Counted from the stretch's first letter, positions 10,935 to 21,335 are shown. The stretch is DNA of 64,000 bases from Nematopogon swammerdamellus (GCA_946902875.1 OX336338.1:7741971-7805970), one strand, 5' to 3'. Made by a program: numbers and translations. Notes: generated by a model not told the origin, from the letters alone.

Positions 10935-11832
10935 CAGCCATTCTCAACCAGTGTGTCGCGACACACTAGTGTGTTGCGAGCATGTGTCAGGTGTGTCGCG
11001 AGAATTTCTAAAAACTAAAAAAAATTCCTCCTTTCGCGCGAAAGGGCGAAATTTTGCTGAAGACTGCTAAACGTCGACAGTGAAATGACAGTCTGTTTAT
11101 CCAAAATTCGTCCACGTTCTATACGTGATAAAAGGTCGTCAGGCTCAAGTATCACATTAGGATCTACTCAGCCTAAAATGTTTAGTGTTCAAACTTTTTT
11201 TTTTCTTATACGCGCGGCATGTGGCGCCGAGTCACCCATAAGGTGTCTAGCGACGCCCATGGACATTCGGACGCATGCGGGGGCAGCGAATGCCATGCCG
11301 GCCTGACAGGTGCCTATTCACGCCTCTTTTGAAGGACCCGAGACTATACTTGGGGGGAAATATGTGGGCAGGTAGAGCGTTCCAGAGTTTGCCGGTTCTG
11401 TGGAGAAAGGATCTGCAGAACCGATTGGTATGCATCCGCGGTAAGTCCAGCGTATAGGGATGCAATCCCTGCCCAGTGCGCGTTGTACGGAGGTGGAAAG
11501 GGGACGCCGGAATCGCGTTAAACAGCTCCTCCGAGCACTCCCCGTGGAATAAGCGATAGAACACGCTTAGGGCGGCGACTATTACTTCTATTACTTAATT
11601 AATTGATATTAATCGTATGTATGCTTCCAAATCTCTAATTATTGTAATAAAAATAATTATGTACCTACCACACAGCAAAAAAGTCCGGTCTGGGCGCAGG
11701 CGGTGTGGCCCGATCGTTGTTCTGTGGTGCCTACCTACTTGTAAGACATATGTTTTCTTTGAGTGTGTCGCCAGTCTAAAAAAAATCTTCAGATGTGTCG
11801 CAGAGGAAAAATTAAAAGGTTGAGAACCCCTG
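10935..11832. mobile_element. Non-autonomous hAT-type element with nested LINE tail
   Basis: The 8-bp direct repeat ACCTATAG flanks it (10927-10934 and 11833-11840). The ends are inverted: CAGCCATTCTCAACC on the left and GGTTGAGAACCCCTG on the right. TIRs of this kind with 8-bp target duplications are typical of the hAT superfamily. No transposase is present. A LINE 3' end (11215-11575) lies within it and interrupts the GTGTGTCGCG-rich interior. Confidence 0.85.
11215..11575 (-). mobile_element. Jockey-like LINE 3' fragment nested in the hAT element
   Basis: The minus strand encodes the last 105 residues of the same LINE family as 43372-44950, including GKLWNALPAHIFPPKYSLG and the terminal NVHGRR. 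It ends at a run of A (T on the plus strand near 11198-11208). Being inside the hAT element, it is the younger insertion. Confidence 0.8.
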
Positions 11833-12089
11833 ACCTATAGGAATGCAAAACACATGAGCAAAAGTTAATTGAAAAGAGCTCTCTGTTTAATCTCCTCGCA
11901 GATATGTATCCAGCGTTGACGCTAAGCCAACTCGAGCTCGCTGACAAAATTGCAAGTTCTAATGCCTAAGCCCGACCCACTGAGGAACCTGTTCCCGCTT
12001 GCCGCAACATGCAAAAAGTTCTCGGCCAAGCGCGGCCTTCGACCAAATTGGCGAAATGGGACGAGCGCTCTCACGACGGCTTTTTAAAA

Positions 12090-12480
12090 AATCGGTCAAG
12101 CGCGAGTTTTACTCATGCAGAGAGGGTTCCGTAGATCCGCTATAATATACGTGTAAAAAAACCATATCCGTCTATCTTTTGCATCTGCCGTACATAATGC
12201 CAGTCGCGCCATCTATTATCGAGTAACGTTAACACAATTGTATGTTAGCACGTTTCTTGTATGGGGACCCCTTATTTTTTCATTTTTGCTTTTTTTATTA
12301 TTTCTTGGCGTATCCGATATAATAACACATAATATTCTGTGATAATTTAAACCGGCTACCTATTACGGTTCAAAAGATACAGCCATACGACGAACGGACG
12401 GGCGGACAGACAGACAGACGGACAGACATACGTTGTAGGCTTAGTAATAGGCTTCCGTATGGATACGGAATCCTAAAGAC
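12090..12480 (+). repeat. Copy of an interspersed repeat with (CAGA)n-like core
   Basis: Starts AAAAAATCGGTCAAGCGCGA, contains CACGTTTCTTGTATGGGGAC and a run of GACAGACA units, and ends TACGGAATCCTAAAG. Confidence 0.7.
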
Positions 12481-12861
12481 TACCGTCCGTCCGTAATCAT
12501 TACCAGTGGCCTTACTGGAATGTGGCGGCGGCGGCGTGTGGCGTGCGCTCAGTGACACACAGACAGATGTCTTATTTGGGTAAATGCTTGTCGCGCTGAT
12601 AACAGTTGGAAAGTACGCATTTACTTTCTTTTTTACTCGGTTTAAGTAACGGTTCACGCAACATGATGCCCATCATAGTGAACTGTGTTGTGCTGAATTG
12701 GAAACGTGTGGTCTGCTGAAAATCTGCATCGCGCACACCTACTACGTGTACGAATTTACGTTCCAGAATCACACCTTAAAATTACGATAGTCTGTTTAAT
12801 CGCCTATGTATTGACTATAGCAATATTAATTACATTCACTCTCTGTGCATTATGCAACTTA

Positions 12862-13130
12862 TTAAAAAACCGGTCAAGTGCGAGTCGGACTCGCGCACCG
12901 AGCACCACAAAAAAACATTGAAAAAGAACACGTTTCTTGTATGGGAACCCCCCTTAATTTTTTACTTTTTCTATTTTTTATTACTTTTTGTTATATCCGC
13001 CATAATAACACATATTCTGTGAAGATTTCAACGGGCTACCTATTACGGTTCAAGAGATACAGCCCTCGTACGGACAGACGGCGTCGGCTTAGTAATAGGT
13101 TTCCGTACGGGATACGGAAACCTAAAAATA
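12862..13130 (+). repeat. Second copy of the same interspersed repeat
   Basis: AAAAAACCGGTCAAGTGCGA through TTCCGTACGGGATACGGAAA. Shares CATAATAACACATATTCTGT and TACCTATTACGGTTCAA with the preceding copy. It accounts for the small ORFs here. Confidence 0.75.
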
Positions 13131-13664
13131 ATAATAACTACGTAAGTAAGTACCGGCCACTGAATTGGGAAGTATACCAGCTAAGCGAATTCTATTTCGT
13201 CATCGAATGACTATATGTTTACCGGACGACTTTCTCATGACGATGAATAAACTTTGAATTTGAAACACTGTTGTTTGGACAAAGCAAGAAATTTAACCCA
13301 TTCAATGAGGTCACGTTTTACATAATGCTCTGCGTCAAAGATTGTTTGATCAGTAATAATTCGGTGGCGCAAATATGTAACTCAGCCAGCGGTCCTCTTT
13401 CTACTCGGGGCCAGAGGTGGTCCAGTCAGCCAAACCGAACATACACTCGCACAATAGCCGCGCGGTGACGTTGATTGAGAGCGCGCACATGGTCGCGGGG
13501 CCACAGTGCGCGTGCGCCGGGCTAGTTGCATTTTCAGCTGCTCAGTTTTTCTTTCGTATAATTTTCGTGGTTATGAAATATTTTCCTACCTACGCTGCGA
13601 TCGTAATTAAATATTCCTAAAATGTAACGGTGTAATTCATATTAATAGTAGGTACATGTACATA

Positions 13665-13790
13665 CCACGCGCCGTATCCTGATAATCGGTGTAAGCAGAG
13701 TAATCGGTGCTGTGCTGCAAGTACTCTTGTAAATTACAGCCCAATACCGACCACCGCCAAAGTACCAAAGTATTAGGACAAGACAACTAT
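13665..13790 (+). repeat. Dispersed repeat, left member of an inverted pair
   Basis: Its reverse complement is at 20009-20130 (TGTAATTTACAAGAGTACTTGCAGCACA region). A partial copy is at 975-1030. The Gypsy element and its flanking repeats lie between the pair. Confidence 0.7.
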
Positions 13791-13830
13791 AACCCCCCGT
13801 ATAAGATACTCTAATAAGAATGAAAAAAAA

Positions 13831-14232
13831 TTAACACCTATTAAATAAAAAAAAAATTTCATCCATCTCCGCCGCCTCCCCCACCGTACCCAAAACACTA
13901 GCCGCGTTGCCCCTTTGAATCTCCAGCCCTATTCGCTGGAGAAAAAAAGATTTGGCGCGGCGGTCGCCCGACTTTTCTATTAACAACTTTCCGAGCTGAT
14001 CAGAAAAGCATTTTGCGTCGGGCGACCACATGCCAAGGGTTTCCACGGCGAAGGCTAAAAACTCAAAGGAGCAATACAGGGTAGAATATTTGCTCTTTTT
14101 CAAATTTTGCGCCCCGAGAGCAGCAGACCCGGCAGAGATGGAGGAACCGACAATGTGAGTGGGGGCAAGGGTGTCCACACACGTTGCGTCCCACACCAAC
14201 GCCCTCCCTTTGCTCCACGGGATCAACGTCAT
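13831..14232 (-). pseudogene. Repetitive retroelement-associated ORF, 133 residues
   Basis: The ORF begins with TLIPWSKGRALVWDATCVDT, continues with the conserved FEFLAFAVETLGMWSPDAK, and ends soon after QRGNAASVLGT. This combination is a recurrent multi-copy protein in invertebrates, probably the C-terminal part of a mobile-element protein. A second, more damaged copy is at 50254-50640. No catalytic motif is visible. I treat it as an element remnant, not a host gene. Confidence 0.55.
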
Positions 14233-14339
14233 GCCATCGGGCCGCTTTCCATCGTCACGACATATGCCAGGCGGTTCTAATAAACTTGGAATGTCCGCCG
14301 TGGCTAGGGCTATGACAAGGTATCAAGCAGCAAGTAAGG

Positions 14340-14848
14340 CACGAAGACCCACCTGCTACACGACTCGAAGTGCGAGTTGGACTCGCGCACCGGGGTTCAT
14401 TACCATAACACAATATATTTGTATTACGAGTATGTATGTACAAAAATAATAGTGTTTTGGAAAATCACGAAACGCCTAATTAAAAAAAATACACCAATGG
14501 TTCGACTGTAAGACATTCGTGCAGTTGAAATATACAAAAATATACCTATTTATTATATGACATAACTACAAAAAAAAATCGGATTTTTCCTTTACTTGTG
14601 CTGTGAGACCTTGCTTCTTACCAAATTTCATGATTCTAGGTTAACGGGAAATACCCTATAAGTTTTCATTTGATTTGAGTGAGTTTGCGAGTATGAAATC
14701 TGACATATATGGCCGTATCTTTTAATTGCGTTGATTTAGAAGCTTGCATTTCTACACCTTAAATATATCGTAGATCTTAGTATTTCATATTAATTTCAAT
14801 TTGATATCTTGATCCGTTCCTGAGAAAAGGGTCCTTGACATACAAGAC
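14340..14848 (+). repeat. Interspersed repeat (GTGCGAGTTGGACTCGCG family), left of the Gypsy element
   Basis: Runs from AAGTGCGAGTTGGACTCGCG to TTCCTGAGAAAAGGGTCCTT. The first part equals one arm of the palindrome at 41030-41450, and the second part matches 19320-19780. The family is common in lepidopteran genomes in my experience. The Gypsy target duplication lies at its end. Confidence 0.75.
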
Positions 14849-14936
14849 TGGTTTGTATGGTAATAATTTGTTATAAGAAAAACATTAAATGTCAGTTGGA
14901 ATTGAAATGTCTTTTACATGGCAGCAAACTCACTAA
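14849..14936 (+). repeat. 5' LTR, 88 bp
   Basis: Identical to 19201-19288 over all 88 bases, with AGAC outside both. For a Gypsy element this is unusually short, so I checked for a longer match: upstream bases differ at once, which supports the boundary. Confidence 0.8.
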
Positions 14937-14972
14937 CTGGCGACGAAAATTATTTAAAAAATCCACGCCATC

Positions 14973-17900
14973 ATGGCGAAATCGACCATCGGAGAGTTCC
15001 ACGAGGAGAGCGACACATGGGCGCTGTATGTGGAACGCATGGAGAACTGGTTTCTGGCGAATGATGTGAGCAAGGAAAAGAAGGTACCATTCATGATAGC
15101 TTCTATGGGGAGAGACGCTTATGAGATCGCTTCCGCTTTATGTTATCCTAAAAAACCAGCAGAAAAAACATACGTGGAGTTGGTGCAAATCATGGACGAG
15201 CATTTAGGGCAGAGGTCATCCAAGTTGGTCGAGCGGCACAAATTCCGCCAGTACAAACAACAGCAAGGAAGCATAGAACAGTTTGTACTTCAGTTAAAAA
15301 AACTCGCTCGTTTCTGTGAATTCGGCGACCAGATAGAAGAACATCTGAAGGAACAATTCATATGTGGGCTTTCAAATGACAGCATTCGTCAGCGATTGTT
15401 TGAGGTTGATGAACTGAATCTTTCTGAGGCAGTAAAGCTAGCTATATCCTTGGAAGTAGCAAAAAAGAATATTTCTACGACATCTGAGACTGCTGTAAAT
15501 TCTGTGATGACCAAGCCACGCGAACCGGCGAGCCGTGTTTTCGGAAGGAGTGACGGAGGCAACAGACAACGTGAACCCAGATCCGGTCCCTCGCGTACCG
15601 CTCGCGTAGAGTACAATCCGCGCGGAGGGCAGCGCCCGACGGCTGCCGAGCGCAGGTGCGATGTATGCGGTTTTGAACACAAGATGGAAAATTGCAAATT
15701 TCGATTTCATACTTGTCGAGTATGCCTCAAGAAAGGGCACTTACAGAAAATGTGTCCGGAGAGTCAGTCTCACTATTTTCTGGAGGAAGAGAAGGAACAT
15801 CGAGCGGAGCTAGAAGAGGTAACATTTAGCAATAATAACCTATCTGCTGAAGATGACGATGAAGAAATACAGGTCAACGTGTGTATGGAAGGCGAGAAGT
15901 TAACCATGGAAGTGGACACAGGTGCCAAAGTATCATGCATCAGCACTGATCTATATTTGAAGAAGTTTCGTCATCTAAAACTGCAGCCTGTCAATGTTAG
16001 GTTAAGGTATTATACTGGGGAATGCGTTCCTGTGTATGGTATGATGCAGCCGCTTGTCGAGTATCAAGGAATGAAGAAACGGTTAGATTTAATTATAATT
16101 GAGAGAGCCAAAACTTGCTTGTTGGGCAGACACTGGATGAAAGCTTTAAATATTCATGTATCATTTCCAGTAGCAATCAATCAGCTCACGCACGGTGGTG
16201 TAGGACATCGTGTTTCTAAATTTAATGAAGCAAACTTTGTTGACAGATATTCTGAGGTGTTTGCTGACGGACTGGGACGATACACCGGTGATGCTGTCGC
16301 ACTGAGGGTTCGGACGGATGCTGTGCCAGTATATTTGAGGGCGAGACCGCTACCGTATGCTCTCAGAGACAAAGTTGAAGATCAATTAAACAAAAGCATA
16401 CAGGAAGGTATATTACAACCGGTAGAATCTTCAGAGTGGGCCACGCCTATTGTTCCTGTCTTAAAAAAAGATGGTAGCATTCGGATCTGTGCTGATTATA
16501 AAACTACTGTCAATAAAGTTTTAGAGGTTGACCGTTTCCCCGTTCCACGTGTGGATGATTTGTTGGCTAGTATACAGGGTGGTGAGCATTTCAGCCAAAT
16601 CGATCTAGCTCAGGCTTATTCGCAATTGGTACTTAGAGAACAAGACAGGAAATATACAGTAATCAACACACATCGAGGCTTGTTCCAGTACACCAGGTTA
16701 GTGTTTGGACTTTCTTCAAGTCCTGGAATATTCCAAAGGAGGATAGAGGAAATTCTAAACGGCATACCTAACATAGTCGTGTATCTAGACGATATATTGA
16801 TCACTGGTAAGAACGAAGATGAACACATTCAAGCGTTAAATGCTGTTTTCGACCGGCTTAAGGACTGCGGTCTGCGAGTGAAGAAGGAGAAGTGTAAGTT
16901 TTTTCAACACTCCGTTGATTATTTGGGTTATAAGATTTCTAAAGAAGGGGTTTCAGCATGCGATGATAAGTTGAAGGCTATCAAAGAAGCACCGACGCCG
17001 ACTAATGTAACTGAATTACGAGCGTTCATAGGCCTCGTTATGTATTACGGAAGGTTTGTGCAGGGCATTAGTACTATATTAAATCCGCTTTATTCACTTT
17101 TAAAAAAAAAGACCGTTTTCGAATGGAATACAGCTTGTGACAGGGCGTTTGCAGAGATTAAGCGAATAATGATATCGCCACAAGTATTAGCTCACTATGA
17201 TCCAAATAATCAACTGATTTTAACATGTGATGCCAGCTCTGTTGGTGTAGGAGCGGTTTTGTCAGCCATTACAGAGCAGGGGGAAAGGCCACTAGGGTTC
17301 AGCTCGCGTACATTAAACTCCGCGGAACGTGGCTACTCGCAGATAGACAAAGAAGCTTTGGGCATAATTTTTGGAGTAAAAAAATATCATCAGTATTTAT
17401 ATGGTAGGCGGTTCATCCTCAGAACAGATCATAAACCGCTGGTCTCCATTTTTGGACCCAAAAAAGGCATTCCAATAATGGCAGCGAGTCGTTTGCAACG
17501 GTGGGCAGTTTTACTCTCTGGTTACAACTACGATATCGAGTATATTTCTAGTAAGAATAATAGTGCTGACGCATTGTCTCGTCTACCTTGCCAGGGTAAC
17601 GCGCAAGAGTTACAAGAAGAGTGCACGTATTTGAATTATGTTGAAGATGAGCTACCTTTAAACCATAAGCAGGTAAAATCAAACACAGGAAAGGATCCCA
17701 TACTCAGTAGGGTATTGCGCTTAGTGCAGACAGGGTGGCCGTCTTCTTGTCCAGATCCAGAGCTATTACCGTTCTTCCGCAGGCGAGATGAATTATATTC
17801 GGAGCTCGGTTGTATAATGTGGGGGCATAGAGTCATTATACCTCCAAATTTGAGACAAAGGATCTTGACAGAACTGCATTCAAGTCACATGGGAATAGTA

Positions 17901-19001
17901 AAAACGAAAAGTATCGCACGTAGTTATGTATGGTGGCCCAAAATAGATGCAGACATTGAGGAGATTTGTAAACGATGCGAGGTTTGTGCAGCTGAGGCAC
18001 CGGCTCCTCCGCGAGCACCTCCATCTCCTTGGAAGTACTGTAGTAAGCCTTGGAGTAGAATACATTTGGATTTTTTAGGTCCATATTTGGGTGATATGTA
18101 CTTGGTGATCAAGGACACCACAAGTAAATGGTTTGAAGTATTTAAGATGAACAGAACGAATGCATCGAGTGTAATACAAAGGTTGAGAGAGACGTTTGCT
18201 AGATTCGGGGTTCCAGAGATCGTAGTAGCAGACAATGGCCCTCCATTTAATGGAGGAGAGTACGCGGCATTCTTGCGACAAAACGGCATTAGAATGGAAT
18301 TTAGTCCTGTTCATCACCCTCAGTCAAACGGAGCAGCAGAGGACGCGGTAAAAATTCTGAAACAGAGATTAAAGAAGGCAACTAGAGAAAAGGCAAATGT
18401 AGATTTAGTTTTACAACAGTTTCTTCTCACTTATAGAAACACAGAAGTTAGCGAGACAGGGTCATCACCTGCAATGCTGTTACAGCGTAGGCGTCTACGT
18501 ACCGCACTCGATCTGTTGAGGCCGGATGTTGGTGACAGAGTACTCGAGGCTCAGCAGAGCCGGACAGCTGCTAGCACAGGAGTAGAGAGGAGCTTTGTTA
18601 TCGGTGATTTGGTATGGGCACGCTATTTCTTAGGGAACGATCGTTGGGTGTCTGGAGTTGTAAAAGAATTGTTAGGTTCCAGATTATACACGGTGGAAAG
18701 GGAAAACGGTCAAATCATAAAAAGACATATAGATCAATTAAGATCGCGTCACCCAAATATACAAATCGAGACGTCTGAACGTCAACAAACGACTATACCT
18801 ACTTCTGAAGATTCGAATCAAACATCAGGCGAGGATGACACGGTCGTACTTCCTCAGGAGCCAAATTCCTTAGAACAAATGACACCTCCGCCTGCTGAAG
18901 CAACAGCGTCGGCACCCCCCGACCCTCAGCCCCCAGCGCCACCAGTGTCTTTACGTTGTTCCACACGTCAGCGCCGCCCTCCCGACAGATTTGGCCAATA
19001 A
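14973..19001 (+). CDS. Gag-Pol polyprotein of Ty3/Gypsy element
   Basis: 1342 residues in one frame, so Gag and Pol are fused without a frameshift. In order: a Gag-like region; two Cys/His knuckles near residues 229-261 (CDVCGFEH, CRVCLKKGH); an aspartic protease with VDTGAK near 314; reverse transcriptase with the YLDD motif near 604; RNase H with TCDASS near 751; integrase zinc-binding H-H-C-C near 969-1006; and the integrase catalytic core with Asp near 1031, Asp near 1087 and Glu 36 residues on. The Pro-rich C terminus follows. All catalytic positions seen are kept. The start is the first ATG after the primer-binding site. It resembles the Gypsy proteins called K02A2.6-like in many animal genomes. 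Confidence 0.93.
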   Translation: MAKSTIGEFHEESDTWALYVERMENWFLANDVSKEKKVPFMIASMGRDAYEIASALCYPKKPAEKTYVELVQIMDEHLGQRSSKLVERHKFRQYKQQQGSIEQFVLQLKKLARFCEFGDQIEEHLKEQFICGLSNDSIRQRLFEVDELNLSEAVKLAISLEVAKKNISTTSETAVNSVMTKPREPASRVFGRSDGGNRQREPRSGPSRTARVEYNPRGGQRPTAAERRCDVCGFEHKMENCKFRFHTCRVCLKKGHLQKMCPESQSHYFLEEEKEHRAELEEVTFSNNNLSAEDDDEEIQVNVCMEGEKLTMEVDTGAKVSCISTDLYLKKFRHLKLQPVNVRLRYYTGECVPVYGMMQPLVEYQGMKKRLDLIIIERAKTCLLGRHWMKALNIHVSFPVAINQLTHGGVGHRVSKFNEANFVDRYSEVFADGLGRYTGDAVALRVRTDAVPVYLRARPLPYALRDKVEDQLNKSIQEGILQPVESSEWATPIVPVLKKDGSIRICADYKTTVNKVLEVDRFPVPRVDDLLASIQGGEHFSQIDLAQAYSQLVLREQDRKYTVINTHRGLFQYTRLVFGLSSSPGIFQRRIEEILNGIPNIVVYLDDILITGKNEDEHIQALNAVFDRLKDCGLRVKKEKCKFFQHSVDYLGYKISKEGVSACDDKLKAIKEAPTPTNVTELRAFIGLVMYYGRFVQGISTILNPLYSLLKKKTVFEWNTACDRAFAEIKRIMISPQVLAHYDPNNQLILTCDASSVGVGAVLSAITEQGERPLGFSSRTLNSAERGYSQIDKEALGIIFGVKKYHQYLYGRRFILRTDHKPLVSIFGPKKGIPIMAASRLQRWAVLLSGYNYDIEYISSKNNSADALSRLPCQGNAQELQEECTYLNYVEDELPLNHKQVKSNTGKDPILSRVLRLVQTGWPSSCPDPELLPFFRRRDELYSELGCIMWGHRVIIPPNLRQRILTELHSSHMGIVKTKSIARSYVWWPKIDADIEEICKRCEVCAAEAPAPPRAPPSPWKYCSKPWSRIHLDFLGPYLGDMYLVIKDTTSKWFEVFKMNRTNASSVIQRLRETFARFGVPEIVVADNGPPFNGGEYAAFLRQNGIRMEFSPVHHPQSNGAAEDAVKILKQRLKKATREKANVDLVLQQFLLTYRNTEVSETGSSPAMLLQRRRLRTALDLLRPDVGDRVLEAQQSRTAASTGVERSFVIGDLVWARYFLGNDRWVSGVVKELLGSRLYTVERENGQIIKRHIDQLRSRHPNIQIETSERQQTTIPTSEDSNQTSGEDDTVVLPQEPNSLEQMTPPPAEATASAPPDPQPPAPPVSLRCSTRQRRPPDRFGQ

Positions 19002-19200
19002 ATATATATAAGTAAACAGAATAAATAGATTAGTTACATACCTTAAATATTTATTTTTAGGAAGAGATAACCAGAGGTAATATGTATTGTGTTAGTTTTG
19101 TTTAAGAAAGGATATAAAAAAAAACATTTTTATTTTTTGTTTAGGTTTCTGTTTCATTTTATAGAGAGGGAAGTTATATAATTTGTAATAAGTGTGAGGG

Positions 19201-19288
19201 TGGTTTGTATGGTAATAATTTGTTATAAGAAAAACATTAAATGTCAGTTGGAATTGAAATGTCTTTTACATGGCAGCAAACTCACTAA
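19201..19288 (+). repeat. 3' LTR, 88 bp
   Basis: Matches the 5' copy base for base. It begins 199 bp after the polyprotein stop codon. Confidence 0.8.
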
Positions 19289-19292
19289 AGAC

Positions 19293-19860
19293 AAACAAAA
19301 ATTTTTTTTAATGTCATATAACTACAAATTCACGATTTTCGGATTTTTTTCCTTTATTAATGCTGTGAGACCTTGCTTCTTACCAAATTTCATGATTAAA
19401 GGCTAGGTTAAAGGGAATTACTCTATAGGTTTTGATTTGATTTGCCATGGCATGGGCTCCTGCAGTAGCAAAATATATGACTTAAATGGCCTTATCTAGT
19501 GATTGCTGACTTTGTAGCCTTAGGCCCACTTGCACCAACACAAATTTAATATATAAACCAGTTTAACTCGTTAAACTAGCACCCGTTGTATGTGTGAACC
19601 GCGTTTAAATCCATAACTCGCTACTTAACTTTAAACTCGTGTTGGTGCAAGACGCGCTTAGAAGCTTAATTTTTTTACGCCTCTGCGGAAACGTAGACCT
19701 TAGTATTTGATATTAATTTCAACTTGATACCTCTACCCGTTCCTGAGAAAAAGGGTCTTGACAGACCGACAGCCAGCCAGCCAGACGGACAACAAAGTGA
19801 TCGTATAAGGGTTCCGTTTTTTCCTCCTTTGAGGTACGGAACCCTAAAAATAATACTTAC
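19293..19860 (+). repeat. Same interspersed repeat, right of the Gypsy element
   Basis: Contains GCTGTGAGACCTTGCTTCTT, CCAAATTTCATGATTAAAGG and ends with AGGTACGGAACCCTAAAAA. Interrupted by the small MITE at 19525-19655. Confidence 0.75.
19525..19655. mobile_element. Short MITE nested in another repeat
   Basis: CTTGCACCAACAC near 19531 and GTGTTGGTGCAAG near 19638 form inverted ends around an A/T-rich core of about 95 bp. It splits the repeat copy that runs through 19310-19860, since that family is continuous at the matching place in 14340-14848. Confidence 0.65.
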
Positions 19861-20008
19861 TACGAGTATCTACGTTGTTCCCCAACGAATTATTTAGAAC
19901 GACGACCTCAATGAAACTAATGGAATAGCTAATAGATGCATAATGAAGTTTCCACCAAAAACCGCATAATAATGTACACCTAATGTTATTACCTTGTTTG
20001 CTGCTTGA

Positions 20009-20130
20009 TAGTTATCTTGTCCTAATTACATTGCTGGACGTGGTGGTCGGTGTTGTGCTGTAATTTACAAGAGTACTTGCAGCACAACACCGATTACTCG
20101 GCTAACCTACGATTGTCGGGATACAGCGTG
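20009..20130 (-). repeat. Dispersed repeat, right member of the inverted pair
   Basis: Contains TTATCTTGTCCTAATTACAT, GTGGTGGTCGGTGTTGTGCT and TTGTCGGGATACAGCGT. Confidence 0.7.
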
Positions 20131-20514
20131 AGGTATGTTACTAACTAGGTAACTAACTAAAATAGTCTGTCTACATCAGAAATTAGTCCAAACAATGTAT
20201 CTAAACATGAGGGAGTTTGTACACCATAGTGTTTATACTTACCTTCAATAGTTGAACACAACACCAAATGTGAAGCTAAAGTCTGGATGCCTATTTAGTA
20301 TACCTGAAGATGTTTTAAACAACCTGGTAATGTAGCAATAACACAAACAATTTCTAAGGACGCACAATGATTGAGAATACAGAATGTCATAAAAATATGT
20401 TCAGGTATGAAAAATGATTAATGTGCAAACTCACCGCACAAGGTATGTTATTTCGCGTAAAAACAATCTATTGAACAAAACCACATGCGCTCGCGCGCGC
20501 CTCCCGCGAGTCTC

Positions 20515-20600
20515 GCGCGTAAACTGACTGACGGACGGACGGACGGACTGAACGAACGGCCGGACAGACTGACAGATAGACCGACCGGAGACCGAACCGA
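20515..20600. repeat. Low-complexity GACG/GACA tract
   Basis: GACTGACGGACGGACGGACG followed by diverged CGGACAGACTGACAG units. It accounts for the small Arg-rich and Thr/Asp-rich frames here. Confidence 0.8.
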
Positions 20601-20861
20601 GCAACACTACCGACCGAGAAGGAAATCGATAAGGCGCGGGGTGGCCACGCATGTCCTTCAGATATGTTTGCTCAATGCTATGATCTTGAGAGAGTATCTT
20701 ATGTAGATGCACTACTTAGGTACTGTGTGAGGCCGGTACTTAAAAAGAGTAGCCCCAGTGCGTCTTTCCCCGTGCATGTCGTAAAATGCGACTAAGGGAT
20801 AAGGACGAGATGCCGCGCTAAAGGGCGACAGGCTAGCCGCCGAATAGTATGCAGTGCTTAC

Positions 20862-20994
20862 CTTGAGGAAGTCCCTAAGCCAGACGACATCAGGCTTGGG
20901 ATCGCCGACCACCTCACAGTGTATGATGACGGTGTCGCCCTCATAGGCGTCGCTGGATCTAGGCTTCTTCACGAACATCGGCTCGCGGGAGTAT
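20862..20994 (-). CDS. Muscle-protein exon: first half of Ig domain 8
   Basis: 133 bp, phase 2 in, phase 0 out (CTAATAG before ATACTCCC; donor CTCAAG before GTAAGC). It reads EPMFVKKPRSSDAYEGD, IIHCEVVGDPKPDVVWLRD. The Ig is cut after the core Trp, so at least one more phase-0 exon must exist downstream. I found no candidate for it between 20862 and position 1, so the gene probably continues beyond the left edge or has an exon I could not see. Confidence 0.85.
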
Positions 20995-21094
20995 CTATTA
21001 GACATACATATACATTCACTGTATAACAAACAATCGTCAAGTGGCTGAGTAACCTAAGTAGTCTAAGACTAAGTAGTATTTTTACCTATAATGT

Positions 21095-21335
21095 CTCACG
21101 ACAAAGAATTTAGAAATTATATGGGTTTTTAAATTACCGTGGTTGTTAGACATTATTTTAAATCAATCAGCTTTACTCACGGTTTCACTCCGAGTTCTTT
21201 GCCAACCGTCGCACAAGGCAGAGTGCTCCATGAAGATGGGCCATACGCTTGGCCCGAAACGTCGAGCCACATAGCTCGGAGTGGAACCGTGAGTAAAGCT
21301 GATTGATTTAAAATAATTTAGAAATTAATATCGTA
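21095..21335. mobile_element. MITE-like repeat with inverted ends
   Basis: AAATCAATCAGCTTTACTCA (21158-21177) pairs with TGAGTAAAGCTGATTGATTT about 115 bp further on. Inside is GGGCCATACGCTTGGCCC, itself a small hairpin. A second copy lies at 24830-25005 in the gene's next intron, in the same orientation for the inner part. Confidence 0.65.

Larger units (their letters stand above)
14849..19288 (+). mobile_element. Ty3/Gypsy LTR retrotransposon, apparently intact
   Basis: 4440 bp bounded by 88-bp direct repeats that are identical (14849-14936 and 19201-19288), and flanked by the 4-bp duplication AGAC (14845-14848 and 19289-19292). The repeats start with TG but end in AA. Just inside the left one, TGGCGACGAAAATT is a likely tRNA primer-binding site. 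Upstream of the right one AAGTGTGAGGG is a possible polypurine tract. One ORF fills the interior and no envelope gene is present. Identical repeats and an open ORF point to a recent insertion. It lies between two copies of the same interspersed repeat. Confidence 0.9.

Noticed and set aside
20431..20712. 93-codon minus-strand ORF just past the last Ig exon
   Set aside because: It is made mostly of the GACG/GACA low-complexity tract. It has no Ig features and does not continue the Ig domain.
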